Shown: positions 13,081 through 26,284, counted from the stretch's first letter. The stretch is 64,000 nucleotides of DNA from Serinus canaria (GCF_022539315.1 NC_066335.1:4369214-4433213), one strand, 5' to 3'. Program-made: numbers and translations. Notes: generated by a model not told the origin, from the sequence alone.

Positions 13081-14175
13081 GGGAAAATAAAATCCCCAAA
13101 TCTTTATTTTCATGTTTAGGTAAGACTGTTTTACCTTTCCTGAATTGTCCATATTGTTGTCTTACTAACTGAAGCTTCCATAAAACCTTACTTTATTTTT
13201 CCTGTACAGCATAAACCCTTTCCATAGGAGAAGCCCTGAAATTGAGCAAGTCACAGATTTTAGTTTCCATGTTTGAAAAACCTAATATTTAATGGCAGAG
13301 CCCAGCTCAGTGTGATGAGCCATGTCCCTCACCCTCAGCTATAGGTATGGAATTAGTATTCTGCTTTTCCATCCTGCAACTGCATCAAAGGTAACTGAGC
13401 AAGGTTTAATTAAAATTCTAATTACTTCTTTATATTCCAGCAAAGCAGAACAAATCCTCAACTTTGCTCCACTTGGAATGACAACTGGAGAATAAATATT
13501 CACCTCCAGCATGGTGGCTGAGCCAGTGTTTGGCCAGTGGGCTCAATGAGTTCCCAGAAAAGTTGCAATCCAGAGCAGTATAAAATTAGTTGGAAGGACC
13601 CTCACTGATGTCTCCTGACTGGTTATATGAAAAATTGGATTAAAAGATTAACTTTGCTTGGAGTTATGGTATCTCACAGGATGAATTTCCTGATAAGAAG
13701 CAGATATTTTTTCCTTAGAGTGGGAATCATCAATGCTGAGCACTTCAGGAGGTCTGTGAACAGCTACTTCAACCCTGAATGAATTTATATTATGACCTTT
13801 CACACGTTTAAGTCACCTGGCTGCAAACATAAACACACAAACCCTTAAAGATCCTGTTCCATAGCAAAGATGGTCACAAATATCTGCTCTACTTCACAAA
13901 AGAGAATTTTCTATGCCGAAAAAGTACAAGATTGCTTCCCTAGTTTTCAGAATTTTGTTTCTCATCACCAGAGATCAGATTCTGTCTAATTTAACACTCG
14001 CGGTTTTTTCATGGGCCCTGCTTTGTGGTGGTGAGTGTTTTATATTTTTGACAGCTTTGCAGTACAAAATTGTTCCCTCAGAGCTTTTCTGATCAGCGTT
14101 ACGCCACCCAGCCACAAGCACAACCCTCCCTGTCCAGAAGGTGCTGGAATACACACAGGGATTAGCTCTACTTAC

Positions 14176-15058
14176 CAAGAGGCATTACTACAAAAAATGG
14201 GAGCCAGCAGAGAACGAAGCATCCCACAACTATTCCCAGGGTCTTGGCAGCTTTCTTTTCCCTTGAGAACTTGAGCAGGCGCACAGAGAAGTGGTGCTTG
14301 CTCTTGGGGTTGGGTGCAGAGCCTCTTGCACCAGGCATGTTTTTGCGGTGGATGCGGAGAGTCACCTCCTCGGAATGGGATTTCTCTGTCTTCAGCCCAG
14401 AGGTCAGCCCTTTGTTTTCCCTTTTGGCCACCACATAGACCCGGCAGTACATCACCAGGATGATGATCAGGGGGAGGTAGAAGGAGCCCAGCGCTGAGAA
14501 CAAGACGTAGCCAGGCTCCTCTGTGATCTGGCAGATAGTCTCATCCTCCGGGGCTGGCTCCTTCCAGCCGAAAAGGGGCCCAATAGAGATGACCAAGGAC
14601 AGTGCCCAGACACACAACAGGGCCAGGAGGCCCCTCCTCTCTGTCACTATGCTGGGGTACCTCAGTGGGTAGCTCACCCCGATGTATCGGTCGATGGAGA
14701 TGATGCAGAGGCTCATGATGGAAGCAGTACAGCAAAGCACATCAACAGCTGCCCAGATGTTGCAGAAGATCCTCCCAAAGACCCAGTAGCCCAAAATCTC
14801 CATGGTAGCTGAGAAGGGCAGGACGGTAGAAGTCAGGAGGAGGTCAGCTACAGCCAGGTTGATGATGTAATAGTGGGTGACACTCTGGAGGTGTCTGTGG
14901 CAGGCTACGGACAGGATAACCAGGATATTACCCAAAACCCCAAAAACAATCAGCCCCCCTAGAATAACACCCAGTAAGATGGCCTTGGAAATGTTCACAG
15001 GCTCCACAGAGTGAGTGCAGTTGGAGCACTCGGAGGAGTTTCCAGGAAGGAAAGCCAT
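14176..15058 (-). CDS. ADRA1A: Alpha-1A adrenergic receptor, coding exon 1 (N-terminus to TM6)
   Basis: Family A GPCR for adrenaline and noradrenaline; the family couples mainly through Gq/11 to phospholipase C and calcium at the plasma membrane. Seen in the frame: three N-glycosylation sequons near the N-terminus (N7, N13, N22), GN44 in TM1, LAVAD in TM2 (D72), the C99-C176 disulfide pair, the amine-binding D106 in TM3, DRY at 123-125, TM5 serines S188 and S192, a basic third loop, and CWLP in TM6. These positions match the mammalian alpha-1A numbering as I know it. The start chosen is the first ATG (15058-15056), in a good Kozak context (GCCATGG). The frame is open further upstream but contains no earlier ATG before an in-frame TAA at 15154-15152. 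The exon ends after the first base of a Gly codon (ATGCCTCTTG then GTAAGT at 14175). The alternatives alpha-1B and alpha-1D fit less well because the N-terminus and loops follow alpha-1A. Confidence 0.97.
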
Positions 15059-15151
15059 GGCTGGTAATGTCCATGTGAGGCTGCTGAACTTCACCCCCTT
15101 TCCAGGCAGGAACAGTGACAAGATCAGGAAGGTCCTATAGGCAACATTTCC
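15059..15151 (-). other. ADRA1A 5' UTR-proximal sequence
   Basis: This segment precedes the first ATG. It is open in frame but has no ATG of its own and is bounded upstream by an in-frame TAA at 15154-15152, which supports the start at 15058. The transcription start and any 5' non-coding exon cannot be placed from sequence. Confidence 0.5.
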
Positions 15152-17347
15152 TTAGTCTTGCTGGGGAAAAGAGTTTTGAAGAATGTTTTAGAACTGCAGC
15201 ACCAGCAGCAATGAGAAAGATCCAGAAACATATTAGAAAACCTACCCTTGCTCCTAAGCTTTCACCAGAATAACATGGTTGATACTCACCAGTTCCAAGT
15301 CAAATTTAACTCCTGCATTTTCCTTAGGGTGCACAAGTGGGGCTACAAAAACCTGAGGCTGTTTGTCCCACTTTCCAGGGCTATGTGATAGGAAATACTG
15401 GAGCTGCAGGTTCAAATAATTTCAAATAACCTTTTGGGGAAGGTTCTGTATTTAAGGAAAGTAAATATTCCAAAGGGTTTCCAATTTAGCTTCTCCTGAG
15501 AGGAAATCACTGATGCTTTTAATTGCCTGGTGTTAGTCCTGATTCTGCCTTAAAATTGTCTTAGAAACCTGACTGGGTGGAGGTTGCTGCTGTGTCTGCT
15601 CAGCAATTTTGTTTGACATGCCCATCATGCCCCATCCAGGGTTTAGGCTGTCAGTCAGAGCTTTCCATATGTGAAGCACTCATCAGTCGAGGTCCTGGGC
15701 TGCAAATTAAAGTTCATATACATCAGCTCCTGGCTTGCTCTGAGGGGAAGAGTGGAGTTTGCCGTGTGCACAGGGCCATGGTCTCGTGCTCTCTGCAGAT
15801 CCTCAACCCCCTGGAGAAGACAAAAACAGGAACAATGCGATTCCCAGAAGCCACACTCGCTGCTAGGTTTCCCATATATGAATAGAGCAGGAGGCTATTT
15901 TAGGGTGCTTTCCTCAGGCTGGCTCCAGCCAGTGGAACCAACCTTTTCCAGCCCAGCACTGTTTAACAACAACTGAGAGATCCAAGTGTGTTTTCCTGCC
16001 TGAATTTTCCCTTTTTTATGGGGCTTATTATCACCTGCAGAGACCAGTTCTAGGAAAGACAGAAGCCTGCAGGACACAATTCAGGACTATACAAATTGTG
16101 CAGCAGATTTAGAAGCTCAGAATTTAATCTCAGGTTTCTTTATTAAGCGAGACTTTTCCCCACTAAAGTGTTAGTCCAGCTGAGCTGCCAATTTTGAAAA
16201 TCTATAAGAAAAAGCAGCTCCAAAGCCAAGCAGAAGACATTGCAAGAAGCAAGCCTCCTAGTGAGTGACACAACATTTCAGGGTATCTGGAAGCCAAGCT
16301 CAGCCTTTGCTGACTAAATATGGAGAAAAGGTACCTCAGATGGAAAAGTGAGGACTAGCCTGGGAACTGAGACCTGAGGGGCATAGAGAGGAGAGCTGCA
16401 AGTGGGAGCTGCAAAACCTTTCCCAACATCTCCATGTGGATATAGAATTTCCATCCCAATTATCAATCAGAGGTGGAAAACCACCACTAATACTGTGGGT
16501 GTAAAACCCCAGATGAAGGACACTCTCTAAGTGTCCTTTGGAATGAGTCCCTCAGATTGTGCTTTAAGCAGCAACAACTGTCCCATTTCCAAACCTTCAT
16601 GCTGAACTTTCCCTTAGGCAAAAGCATTTCAAACTCTGAAGCCCCAAAATTCCCAGTTCACAGGCAGGGAGGAGGGGGGAAGGGGGAGATGGGTAGGTAT
16701 CACACTGTGGGTATTTTACTTCAGTACACTAAAATGAAATTGGATCTTATTTTCTTTCCCACTTTCCCACCAGATAAAACAAGTTGAGGAATAATCCCAA
16801 GGAAGAAAAGGACAGAATATCTAAGCACATACATGAAAAGGGAGTGTTGCACTGAGCATCTCTGAGCATTATAATTGTGATCATTACCAAATAAAGCCCA
16901 GCCTGTGGAAATAGCTGGTGCTGGGAAGAGCAGACCCCAAGCTGCTCTGTCTGCCCCACACCCACCTCTTCAGTCTTCAGAAGGCAGCACAGTTCCTGTG
17001 AGCATCTGGGAAGGAGATTCTCAGCACAGCAGGCTCCTCTTTCATGCGGGGATGGGGCTCCGTGCCTGGAAATCCTCTGCTTTGCTCCCTTTACTGCCCC
17101 ACTGGTATTTCAGCAGCTGGCAGTGGAGCTGATTCCCTGCATCCCGCGGCTGTGAGGGGCTGGTTCCAGGCTCCCTGGAGGGATCCGTGTCCCGTTCCGT
17201 GCTCAGCTCCACACTGCCAAGGAGCAGCAGGAACTTCGCTGCTCTGCTATGTAGCAGAGCAGTAGTCTTACCATTACCGTAATTCACTAGCACTCCCGTA
17301 TTGTCCAGAAAGAAAGAGCACTCTCAAGTGTGGTTTAAAATATTTTC

Positions 17348-17366
17348 TTTTTTTTTTTTTTTTTTT
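17348..17366. repeat. Poly-T tract
   Basis: A run of 19 T. Confidence 0.95.
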
Positions 17367-19223
17367 CCACTCGAACTCCTGCAGAGACCAGAGAGTGGAA
17401 GGCAGATAACAAACTGTTCATGAGTTAACACAAAATTTTTAGGATCTAAAAAGACAATTTCCTGCAGGACAAACAGAACAAGGAGAAGAAGTCAGGACAC
17501 ACTGCCTGGGGATTCTACATGGTGGGACAAAGCACAGCTGACTGGAGATCGGGGTTTAAGGAGGAAATTCCTCCAGCAGAATGTGCTGTTGAAGGGAGAT
17601 TGATTTTTCACATGGCTTTTAATTGCAGTTAAAAAAACCAGACGTGTCCAAAGTCGCAAATGAAGAACAGATACAAAAGTGATGTCCTGAAGTGAAGGGG
17701 GCACAGAGTGGGATTTCATAACCAAAGACCAGCAAACCCTGTAGCCACAAGGAAGAAGAAGAAGAACTATGTGCCTATTCTTGCATGACAGACTCTCCAT
17801 CTCCTCCTCCTGGGCAGTAACTTTGAGAGGGAAAGTTTAGGGTTTTGGGTTCAAGAGTTTCACAGACAGAGGTAAATTTGAGAGATGTTCAGATTCCCCC
17901 AGGAGAGTGCTGGAAGCAGATCTGCGCTTGTCAGCAGCCCTGATCACTGGTCCAACAAATTCAGAGTGCCTGCTTGCTTCTGTGATATCCATTGCTACTG
18001 GAGGAAAAATTTAAAAAGCAGCTCCCAGGAATGTGCAATTTGTGCAGGTTGGGCAAAGAGTTTGGGACAGTGTAGTCACTCTTATGGCAGCTCCAGCTAC
18101 ACCATTTGCTGTCTGTTAGAGAGGAAAAAACCCCATGAGAAGAAACGGCAAAGTGAGGGGGCAAAAAAAAAAAAAAGAAAAAGAAAAGAATTCAAACTGA
18201 TTTTGAGGAACTTGCAAACTACAAAAATGAGGTGCTTTCTAAATGTTCAACTGCTGTTTCTCCACAGTTTTCTTGCCACATGCAGTGCCTGTTCTGTTGT
18301 ACATATACAAAAGGTAGATGGCTTTTGGAGGTTGCTTGGAGGTCTCGTCCTTCCCTGGGTAACAAAGAGTGTTGGAAGAGAGAAAACCATAAATGGATGA
18401 AGGGAATCCTGAGTTACTAAAGATGCTTAAAGGCTGTGATTCAGCAGGTTTATTTTAGATGCCTATCTTCAGATGAGGGAACTCGGTTTCCATTGATTCA
18501 TTGGGAAATGAGTCTAAATGACTGAGTGAAGGGAAAGGAGCTGGACCCCACTCTGGGTTTTGTTTCTGCTGGTACATAGATCTTGCCATACTGGTAGTTT
18601 ATTCCAGGCTCTTAAATGCACCATGGAAATAAATACATTTATATTCATTACTTTAGTCATTAATATACTCAATATATCAGCTCATCTGTGAGCAATACCC
18701 TTGTTACGGGACATGTCTCCAGAGTGGAGGGAAGCAGAAGGAAGCAACAACAGATTTTGTCTTAAAATCTTCAGAGAAAAATGAATTTATGGCAGTGAAG
18801 AGCTCATACACCTGAAGACCACCAAGAGCCTGAGGTTAGGAGGGTCATTAAACACAGGGCAGAGTGTGCCCAGGCAGGGACAGACAGGTCAGATTAATGT
18901 CATATCCACCTTGGTGAAGCAATCTTTGCACTTGTCTCTGGCAAGACATGCTGGCATTGTCTGTGTCCAGTGTAAAAGCTTTGGATTAGTCAAAGTTTGG
19001 GAGAAAGCAGTGAGAGGGATGCAAGTCTAGAAAACAAAAGAAAGAGGCTACTTAAACTCAAACTTTGCACCTCTAAAGACAGATGAAAGCTTGTCCATGG
19101 GGTTCTGAATGTTCACCACTGGAATTTTGTAAGAACATATTAGGCACGGATCCATGACAGGGTTTTACTTGCCTTTCATCCTCTGTTGAGAAAGGATGAA
19201 CTGTCCCCTGGTGTTCACAGTAT

Positions 19224-19290
19224 CACTCAATGGTTTGGGTTGGAAGGGACATTTAAAATAATCTAATTCCAACACCAAGTTTTGTGCCAC
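19224..19290 (-). mobile_element. CR1 tail fragment, short
   Basis: CAATGGTTTGGGTTGGAAGG, then AATCTAATTCCAACACC: the last 60-70 bases of a CR1, reversed. Confidence 0.7.
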
Positions 19291-19410
19291 CCAAAATTAT
19301 TTTCCAGACAGAGGCAGGTCTCTGAGCCATGTAAGGAAGGAACAAAGTCCTGGATGAGCTCCTCATTCTATCTTGAATCTTTGGCAGGTCCATTTCTGGA
19401 TGTATCTTTA

Positions 19411-19475
19411 TCTGTGACATGGAGAAAATAATGCTTTTTTGTTCTCTGTGACATGGAGAAAATGCTTTTTTGTTC
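19411..19475. repeat. Tandem duplication, 34 and 31 bp
   Basis: TCTGTGACATGGAGAAAAT is repeated at 19411 and 19445, each followed by GCTTTTTTGTTC. The second copy lacks three bases. Confidence 0.95.
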
Positions 19476-22400
19476 TCTTTCTCTTATTCATTTGGATTTC
19501 AATCCTTCTGAGTAACATTTGTACCTGAGTCTGCCCAGTTAGCATCCACAAACCAGACCCTGTTGTTTATACTCATTAGCACAATAGGGTCCCTAGAGAG
19601 AGCTCCTGGCAATCCACAGCTGCTCAGCTGTTTCTGAGCTAAAAAATGTTAAAATCAGAGCTTTAAACCCTGAATTCTGGGCAGCAATTGTGTTTTCATT
19701 ACAAATATCCCATCAAAAGGGCTGAATCCCATTGTTTCTGTGTCTGAAGGCATTTGATGAAGTGTCATTGGTAATCTGCTCAGCTCAGTGCTAGATCATG
19801 CAGGCAGCTGGACCAGGTGGAGGAACTTCTCTGAGGTGCCCCAGGCCTTGAGATGACTATTTACTTGCCCCAAAAGAAGTGAAAAATGTTGTTTTGATGA
19901 ATCATCCCTCAGATCTTAGCGAGGGTTTGACTTCTGTTTGAATAAGAAAGAAGACCCACCCAAAGGCAAGAGATGTTAAATGTTGTCTATTAAACTTGAA
20001 GCTTGACTCATTCCACTGTATTTCAGGACTAGGACAGCCTGAAGTTTTTAGCATGGCTGAGTTGAAGATAAACTGGAAAATTCTGAGTGTTTAGAAAAGA
20101 AAAAAACCCAACCTAGCACAGGGACTCAAGACTGAACATGCAAAATGTGGATTTAAAAATTTTTGGAAATAAAAAAAGGCCTAAATTTTCAAACCATGTA
20201 GATCTGTCTGTGATCTCATACTTAATTATAAGATGTCCAAGTATTAAAGATTCCTTTGTCTTGGGATCATAGGGACTTTTCACCATGTTCCTAAATCACT
20301 TAAGCACAGGCTGGCTAAACAAGATCCATGCTTTTGCATAAATCAAGACAGCCTCATTAAAACCTCAGGATACCTTCTTAATTCTCCACAGATGAAGATT
20401 TGGGCCACTGAATTTTTTTGTACAACTGCAGGTCTGAGAGGAGCTGTTAAATGTTTACTTCTATGTAACTCACAACAATTTTCCTGGTTTAATTTATTAC
20501 CTGGATGATCTGATAAAATCTGACCACATATGGAGGACAGGGCCCTTCTGTAGCCTCAGAAAGACTGATTTTACCTAGTGCTGAAATAAATCTACCCAGA
20601 GATGAGTGCTTGCCTCAGTTTTTATCCCTCCTATGTCTTGCTGCATTCTTTACCATCCTGGCACTGCTGCTTCCCTTGGGTGAGAGTTCATACCACTTTT
20701 CTGAGCTTTAGCTCAACATTCATCTTTAATATGTAAAACAGTTGGGGGAAATTTAAGGCGTGTCTAAGTCATGCTTTCTTGGACTCATTTAAATCCTTCC
20801 TTCACTCTTTTATCTGCTGCCTGCCCACCTGTGAGAAGCCACAAGATCCAATGCACTGGAACACCTTCTTCATCCCACTGACTTGGTTTCCTCACTAAAG
20901 CATTTCTCTTCATCTCCCTTTCCCATTACAACTTTTGACTAGGCTGAGCCCCCCTTAGGGATGGAGCTCTGACTGTGTGTCCCGTGTGGTACATCCAGTT
21001 TTTTTGGGCAGTGGAGTTCACATATAACAGAAATAAACCCAGAGTTCTGCTTTATCTTTTCTGAATCTGAGCTAGATTGAGGTCTGGTCCTGTGCCTCAG
21101 AACTCACCACAGGCCTGTAAGATTTTCTTGCCATCCAGGGCACACAGTGCAGTAAATCTTTTAGGGAAACATGGCTCTGAAAAATCCCAGGGAAGAAATT
21201 CCATCTTTATTCTTATTCCAGAGGGGCTGGAAGCCACTGTGAGTGTGTTGTGCCCTGCTTTGGCTGATTGTCCAGGCTCAAACCTCTCTCGCCATATGAC
21301 TTTGTGTTTAATTCTGTCATCTCTGCTGAGCCTCCAACTCCCTCCTGTGCTCCAGCTGCAGCTTGTGTTTAAAACACCCTCGAGGCAGCTCAGCCCATAG
21401 TGATGCCAGATAGATGTTTGATAGATGGAGCTTCTCATCTCCAAGGAGCTGTGGTACTTGGGGATTATAAATGCAGAGCTCATGTCACCCACTGCCATCC
21501 CTGGGCATCAACTGTTAGAAAAAAAAAAAAGTTTAGGGAAAGGATGGGAAAGAACGTGCTTTTAGTGATGTATCAGTCTTTCCATAGGCACATATTTACC
21601 CATTATTTGCTTATCACCACATCTTGTCTGAGATCCCCTTGGAAGGAAAGGGGCCCGGGCTGATGACAGCAGAAGTCAGCAGCTTGGAAAGGAATGTGGC
21701 AGCAGAGTCCTCTTGGCTGTGTGTTCCAAGGAGCAGCACTGGCATGGGCAGGGAGGAGATCCAAAGCCCCCCAAAATCAGAGTCAGATGCTGGAGCTCCA
21801 GAAATGTGTCTGCTGAGCTCTCTGTGCCCTGTCTTTCTCATGGATAGACACTGCCATGCCAGGACAAATCAGGCTAATTTAAGAGCCTGTCACACAGCGG
21901 GAAGCACAGGATGTTCCAGACCAAGACACATTTGTAGAACAAGCTCACAAATCAACAGAAGACCAGACAATCAACATTGTACCTGGGCAAGACCACTGGA
22001 ACTGCTGCTTTAACCTTTCCCAGGCCAACGTGTTGCCCTAGCAGCCTCCTCAGCTGACCAGTTTGGCCAGATAGAGGACGAGCCATGTCATTCCTGTCTC
22101 CTGCTGCACCCTCTGCTCCTTCACCCATCTGCTCTGTTGTGTCTTAAGCACAACTCCTTTTAGCCCAGCCCTGAACAGAACAGAGCACTCTTTGTTCCTA
22201 ATTAACATATTAAGGTATTGCCATAACGACAACAAAGAGCTGGGCTTTATTCTTTCTCATCTGATGGCTCTTTCCCTCAAGAACCTCAAATCACGAAAGG
22301 AGTCAGCAGCTTCCATGCACCTTGTACTTTAACCAAAACCATTGTCCATTTCTTCCTTAATTTGCAGCAATTGACCTAAATTAAGGCTGTCTGTAGAAGT

Positions 22401-22849
22401 GTACACAGTTTGTATAGTTGATGGGATGCCAGCAGACATAGGTACTGGAGAGACACCAGACAGATTTCATGCAGATTTTTATTCCCTTAAAGGAACAAGC
22501 TGGAGCTTTCTGCCAGAGGACGTGATCATTTTAATGATATGTTTTCTTCTGTCTCTTTTTTTTTTTTTTTCTTTCTTTCCTGAGTGTCTGATGGTTGTTA
22601 CTAAAATACACACACCAATAATTCCCTTCCTCTGAGCCAGGCTCTCATGACTGCAGAATGCAATTAAACAAATTAGCATCTCATGAAAAACGAAGAGACA
22701 ACAAAAAGCTCAAAAAACCCAAACAAACCCTCCCAGCTTCTTGGGACTCTCTTTAAAACTCTACTGAAAACACCAAACAGGCAAGGGTGGTAATGAGATT
22801 TGCAAAGCAAAATGGTTTACGTGTTAAAGACTTTAATGGAACACCACCA

Positions 22850-23200
22850 GGGGAAGGGATTCTCCTGCTCTGCCCTGCTCAGGCAAGACATCACCTGCAG
22901 AGCTGCCTCCAGATCTGACGTCCAACATCAGGTGGATGTGGAGTGCTGGAGAGAGTCCAGAGGAGGCCACAGAGATGCTTCAAGGGCTGGAGCCAGGCTG
23001 GGAGAGCTGGGAATGCTCACCTGGGGAAGGGAAGGATCAAGGGAGAGCTCAGAGCCCCTCCCAGGCCCTAAAGGGGCTCCAGGAGAGCTGCAGAGAGACT
23101 GGGGACAAGGCATGGAGGGACAGGACACAGGGAATGGCTCCCCACTGCCAGAGGGCAGGGAAGGATGGGACATTGGGAAGGAATTCTTCTCTGTGAGGAT
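22850..23200 (+). mobile_element. CR1 LINE fragment lacking its 3' tail
   Basis: Reads in CR1 sense: GAGAGAGTCCAGAGGAGGCC, CTGGGAGAGCTGGGAATG, AAGGGGCTCCAGGAGAGCTG, then ATTGGGAAGGAATTC. It stops before the usual CATGGGCAGGG and final blocks, so its 3' end is missing. Confidence 0.85.
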
Positions 23201-24500
23201 AGTTATGAATACTAATTGAAAATGGGAAAGGCATTGCAGACTGTTCCATGTGTATGGACGGGTTTCTGTCTAGATGAACAGAGGGTTTTTTGGCTGGGCC
23301 AGTAGTGTTCAGGTTCTGATTTCCTGGCAATGGAGACTCAGCCTCAGGAGTTGTCTTCTGGGTTCTGTTCCCAGTTCCCCAGCTGACATTTATGTTGCCT
23401 GTGTTTCAAGATAGAATTTATTGTTAATGAAAACACTTTTTCTTAGCATTTCATGGTTGTCATTGTTCAGTAAATGCCTCTTTATTTTAGAGTTGTAAGA
23501 TGTCAGTAATTCCCTTGATACCTTTTATTCTCTCTCCATGGCCTCTGGTATTTTTCACAGCCCTTATATGTGTAGGGTTTTGGTTTTTGCTTTTGTGGGG
23601 TTTTTAGTTTTGGTTTGTTTTTTGTTGGTTTGGCTTTTTTTTAATAAAGTGGTCTCTGAGTGCAGTGAGGAACTCATTTGGGCCTGTGGCAAAGTGATTT
23701 GTAGAAATGTTCCATGGTCCTTTGTAAGCTGACACATGATTCTTGATGTTCACACAGGACTGGGCTTTGAGTTAGGCGCTCTTGATCACTCTTGGAAAGA
23801 TGACTAAAATACCAAGAGTCTTTGTCAAAGTTGGGTTGGAACCTTTTCCCTGGTTTATGCTGGTCACTAGACAGGGCCACTTCAAAGGCAGATGAGTCCT
23901 AATCACATCCTTGTGTCAGAAAATCCTTCTTCCCTGGAGTTTCAAAACCAACACTTGTGGAAATATGGATTTCTCAGGCTGTTTTGTACCTTGAAACTGT
24001 CCCCACCAATGCTTCCAGTCTGGCTGGGGTCAGTGTTTTGGTCTTTATATACCAAAGAATGGACTGAAACCAAAGATTTACTCTTCAGAAATTATTCAGA
24101 CAAAAAATACACAGAATTCCTGAGACTCAGCTTGAGAGAAACCCATCTCAAATGCTGGGTTTTGAAAATAATTCTTGTCCTAAAGTCAGTGCAACACAAG
24201 GAAGGGAAGGAAGCGGTCACTTCTCTTATTTTTAATGCCTGGTTCTAGGCACAATACTAAGTAACTGGAGGAAAGGACCAGCTGCTGGCTTATTTAAGTT
24301 CTTGTCTCATAAGCAAAAAATCCCTTGCCAAGGGCAGTGATCTAGCAGAGGTTTGACTTTACAAAGTGTCTGTGTGGATTTTCTGAACCTGTCTGGGGAG
24401 TGTTGCTCCTTTTGCTGCTTGTTTGACTATTGGTTGATCAGGCTGAGGAGATGAAAAATATCCCTCTTGCCTAATATTTGAGCCTGGTTTGATTAGGATT

Positions 24501-24590
24501 AATACTACCACTGCTGCTGCTACTGCTACTACTACTAATACTAGTACTACCACTAGTACTACTACTAGTACTACTACTACTGCTACTACA
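24501..24590. repeat. (TAC)n/(TGC)n trinucleotide repeat
   Basis: About 90 bp of TAC/ACT with TGC and TAG interruptions, including several ACTAGT hexamers. It translates as low-complexity Thr or Val tracts, which I take as an artefact of the repeat. Confidence 0.95.
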
Positions 24591-24709
24591 ATAGAGTTCC
24601 CAATATCTAGGGACACACCTTTTCTAAACCTTTTCTCCAAAATCTGGGGCTCAAATGCTGACTTATTTTAGCAAAGAGATACAGAGGAGAAAGTAGAAGC
24701 AGTTAAATA

Positions 24710-24737
24710 AACTAATTAATTAATTAATTAACTAATT
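24710..24737. repeat. (TTAA)n microsatellite
   Basis: AACTAATTAATTAATTAATT followed by AACTAATTG. Confidence 0.9.
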
Positions 24738-25660
24738 GTTTGGTAAGCTTGTTCATTCATTCACTTAATCAGATAAAGCACCTGTGATATCTCTCTATGT
24801 GCTTTTCTACATCTGAACTTCGTTACAAAACCGATACTCAGGATAATAAAAAAGACCATGCTGATTTCCCATTGTGAGCACTGACCAAGTGGTATTGCCC
24901 TGGGAAACATAAAAACTCATGTTAAATAATTTGATTTCAAATGAAAAGAGCTGTATAACTGTATTTTTCTCCTTTTGTTCAGTATGATGAGGGAGACCAT
25001 CTCAGTGAAGTGAGTTTTAAACATTTTGGTGATGAAGGAATCAGAAATCAATTGTTGTTCAGTGCATTTCTCCTTCCCACTGAGCATGCCAGGATAGAAA
25101 AGTCCCAAGTCATCAAACCTGGCCAGAAGTGCAGCAATCTTCTCAGAAACTGGGTGTCTGCAATGATGCATGGTCTGGAGGAAAAACTATTTTTAAAAAA
25201 TCAAGAAAAGGAACACCAGGCAGCAAATACAAATTTTTTTGCAAATTCCAAGCCTGTATGAAGGGTAATGTAAGACACTTCAGAGACAAGGAAGAGAAGC
25301 AGGAAGCCCTTAAGAACTTATTGAACTGGAAAGATGGGCAGCATCCTTATGTTCCCTCCAGGGAAATTCATCTAGGAAAGCTCTCGCTGGAGTGAGTTTA
25401 CACCTCAGTGAGTCAGGGCCAGAGAAACCCCCGTTTCCATTAGTGCAGTGCCATCACTCATACGAGGGAAGCTACCCACTACCTGTGCTGCCTTCCAGCA
25501 CCTTCTTTTGTCCTAAAGGAATGTTCTGGATTATTGAAAGCTTTGTGTTGGCACCTGGCCATTCCTAAGGCATTGCTGGAGAAGCAGGAATTCTCTCTTT
25601 AGAGACCTCAAATTGGCCTGTGTGTCCTTCCTGACACCTGGAAAAATAATCTTATTAAAA

Positions 25661-25872
25661 TCACAGAATCACTGAGGGTTGAAAAGACCTCTGGGATCAT
25701 TGAGTCAAACTTGTGACCAAACCCCACCGTGTTGCCAGCCCAGAGTATGGAGTGCCACATTTAGGCCTTCCTTGGACACCTCCAGGGATGAGGATTCCAA
25801 ACCTCCCAGGACAGCCCTTTCCAAGATCCCTTTCCTACTGAGGGAGAATAAATACCCTTTTTTATAACCACT
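25661..25872 (-). mobile_element. CR1 fragment (3' end), older subfamily
   Basis: ATCACAGAATCACTGAGGGT, TTGAAAAGACCTCTGGGATC and GACACCTCCAGGGATGAGGA are the complement of a CR1 tail. Confidence 0.85.
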
Positions 25873-26236
25873 GAAATCCCAGATTTCATCTTCACCCAGC
25901 ATAAGAGCAGAAGGAAAAGCTCTCTCCAAAAGAGAAACACATCAATCCTCTGACTTTGGGATTGCACCGATGTCCCCATGCAGGCTGAGCCTTGCCTTAA
26001 CTCCAGGTCCAGAAACACAAACCCAAAAAGCTCTCGACAAAAGTTTCTGATTGATAAAAACTGTTCAAACAAGCATATCACTGCATAGGAATTCACTTTC
26101 CATATTTCATTGAGTTGAAAATGTTCTGAGAGCTGTAATTCACTCCCTACTCCCATTCCCTTTTGGAGCATCACAGTTCAGTGCACTGCATGAACTCAGG
26201 ACTAATTCTAAGCAGATGGACCTGATTTCAGTTGCT

Positions 26237-26284
26237 TCTATTTTTTTTCCTTTTTTTTCTTTTCTTTTTTTTTTTTTTTTTCCC
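26237..26284. repeat. T-rich low-complexity tract
   Basis: Poly-T with interspersed C over about 48 bases. Confidence 0.9.

Larger units (their letters stand above)
3257..14175 (-). other. ADRA1A: ADRA1A intron between coding exons 1 and 2
   Basis: A 10.9 kb phase-1 intron with a GTAAGT donor (14175-14170) and a TTTTAG acceptor. It splits TM6 from TM7, which is the conserved intron position of alpha-1 adrenergic receptor genes. It contains four CR1 fragments, a 17-bp tandem repeat, a CA/TA microsatellite and poly-A tracts. I see no convincing nested coding gene; a weak TATA/ATG/donor arrangement on the plus strand near 8929-9034 is listed among the findings. Confidence 0.9.

Noticed and set aside
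14244..14735. Open frames on the plus strand and in other minus frames over the receptor exon
   Set aside because: They are shadows of the ADRA1A coding exon, with no recognisable protein of their own.
15059..15121. Longer N-terminus for the ADRA1A protein
   Set aside because: The upstream codon that opens the longer frame is TTG, not ATG. The first ATG (15058) is in a strong Kozak context and gives the N-terminus known for this receptor.
17120..17230. Possible CpG-island promoter
   Set aside because: There are only a few CpGs over about 100 bases, with no exon or start signal nearby; too weak to call.
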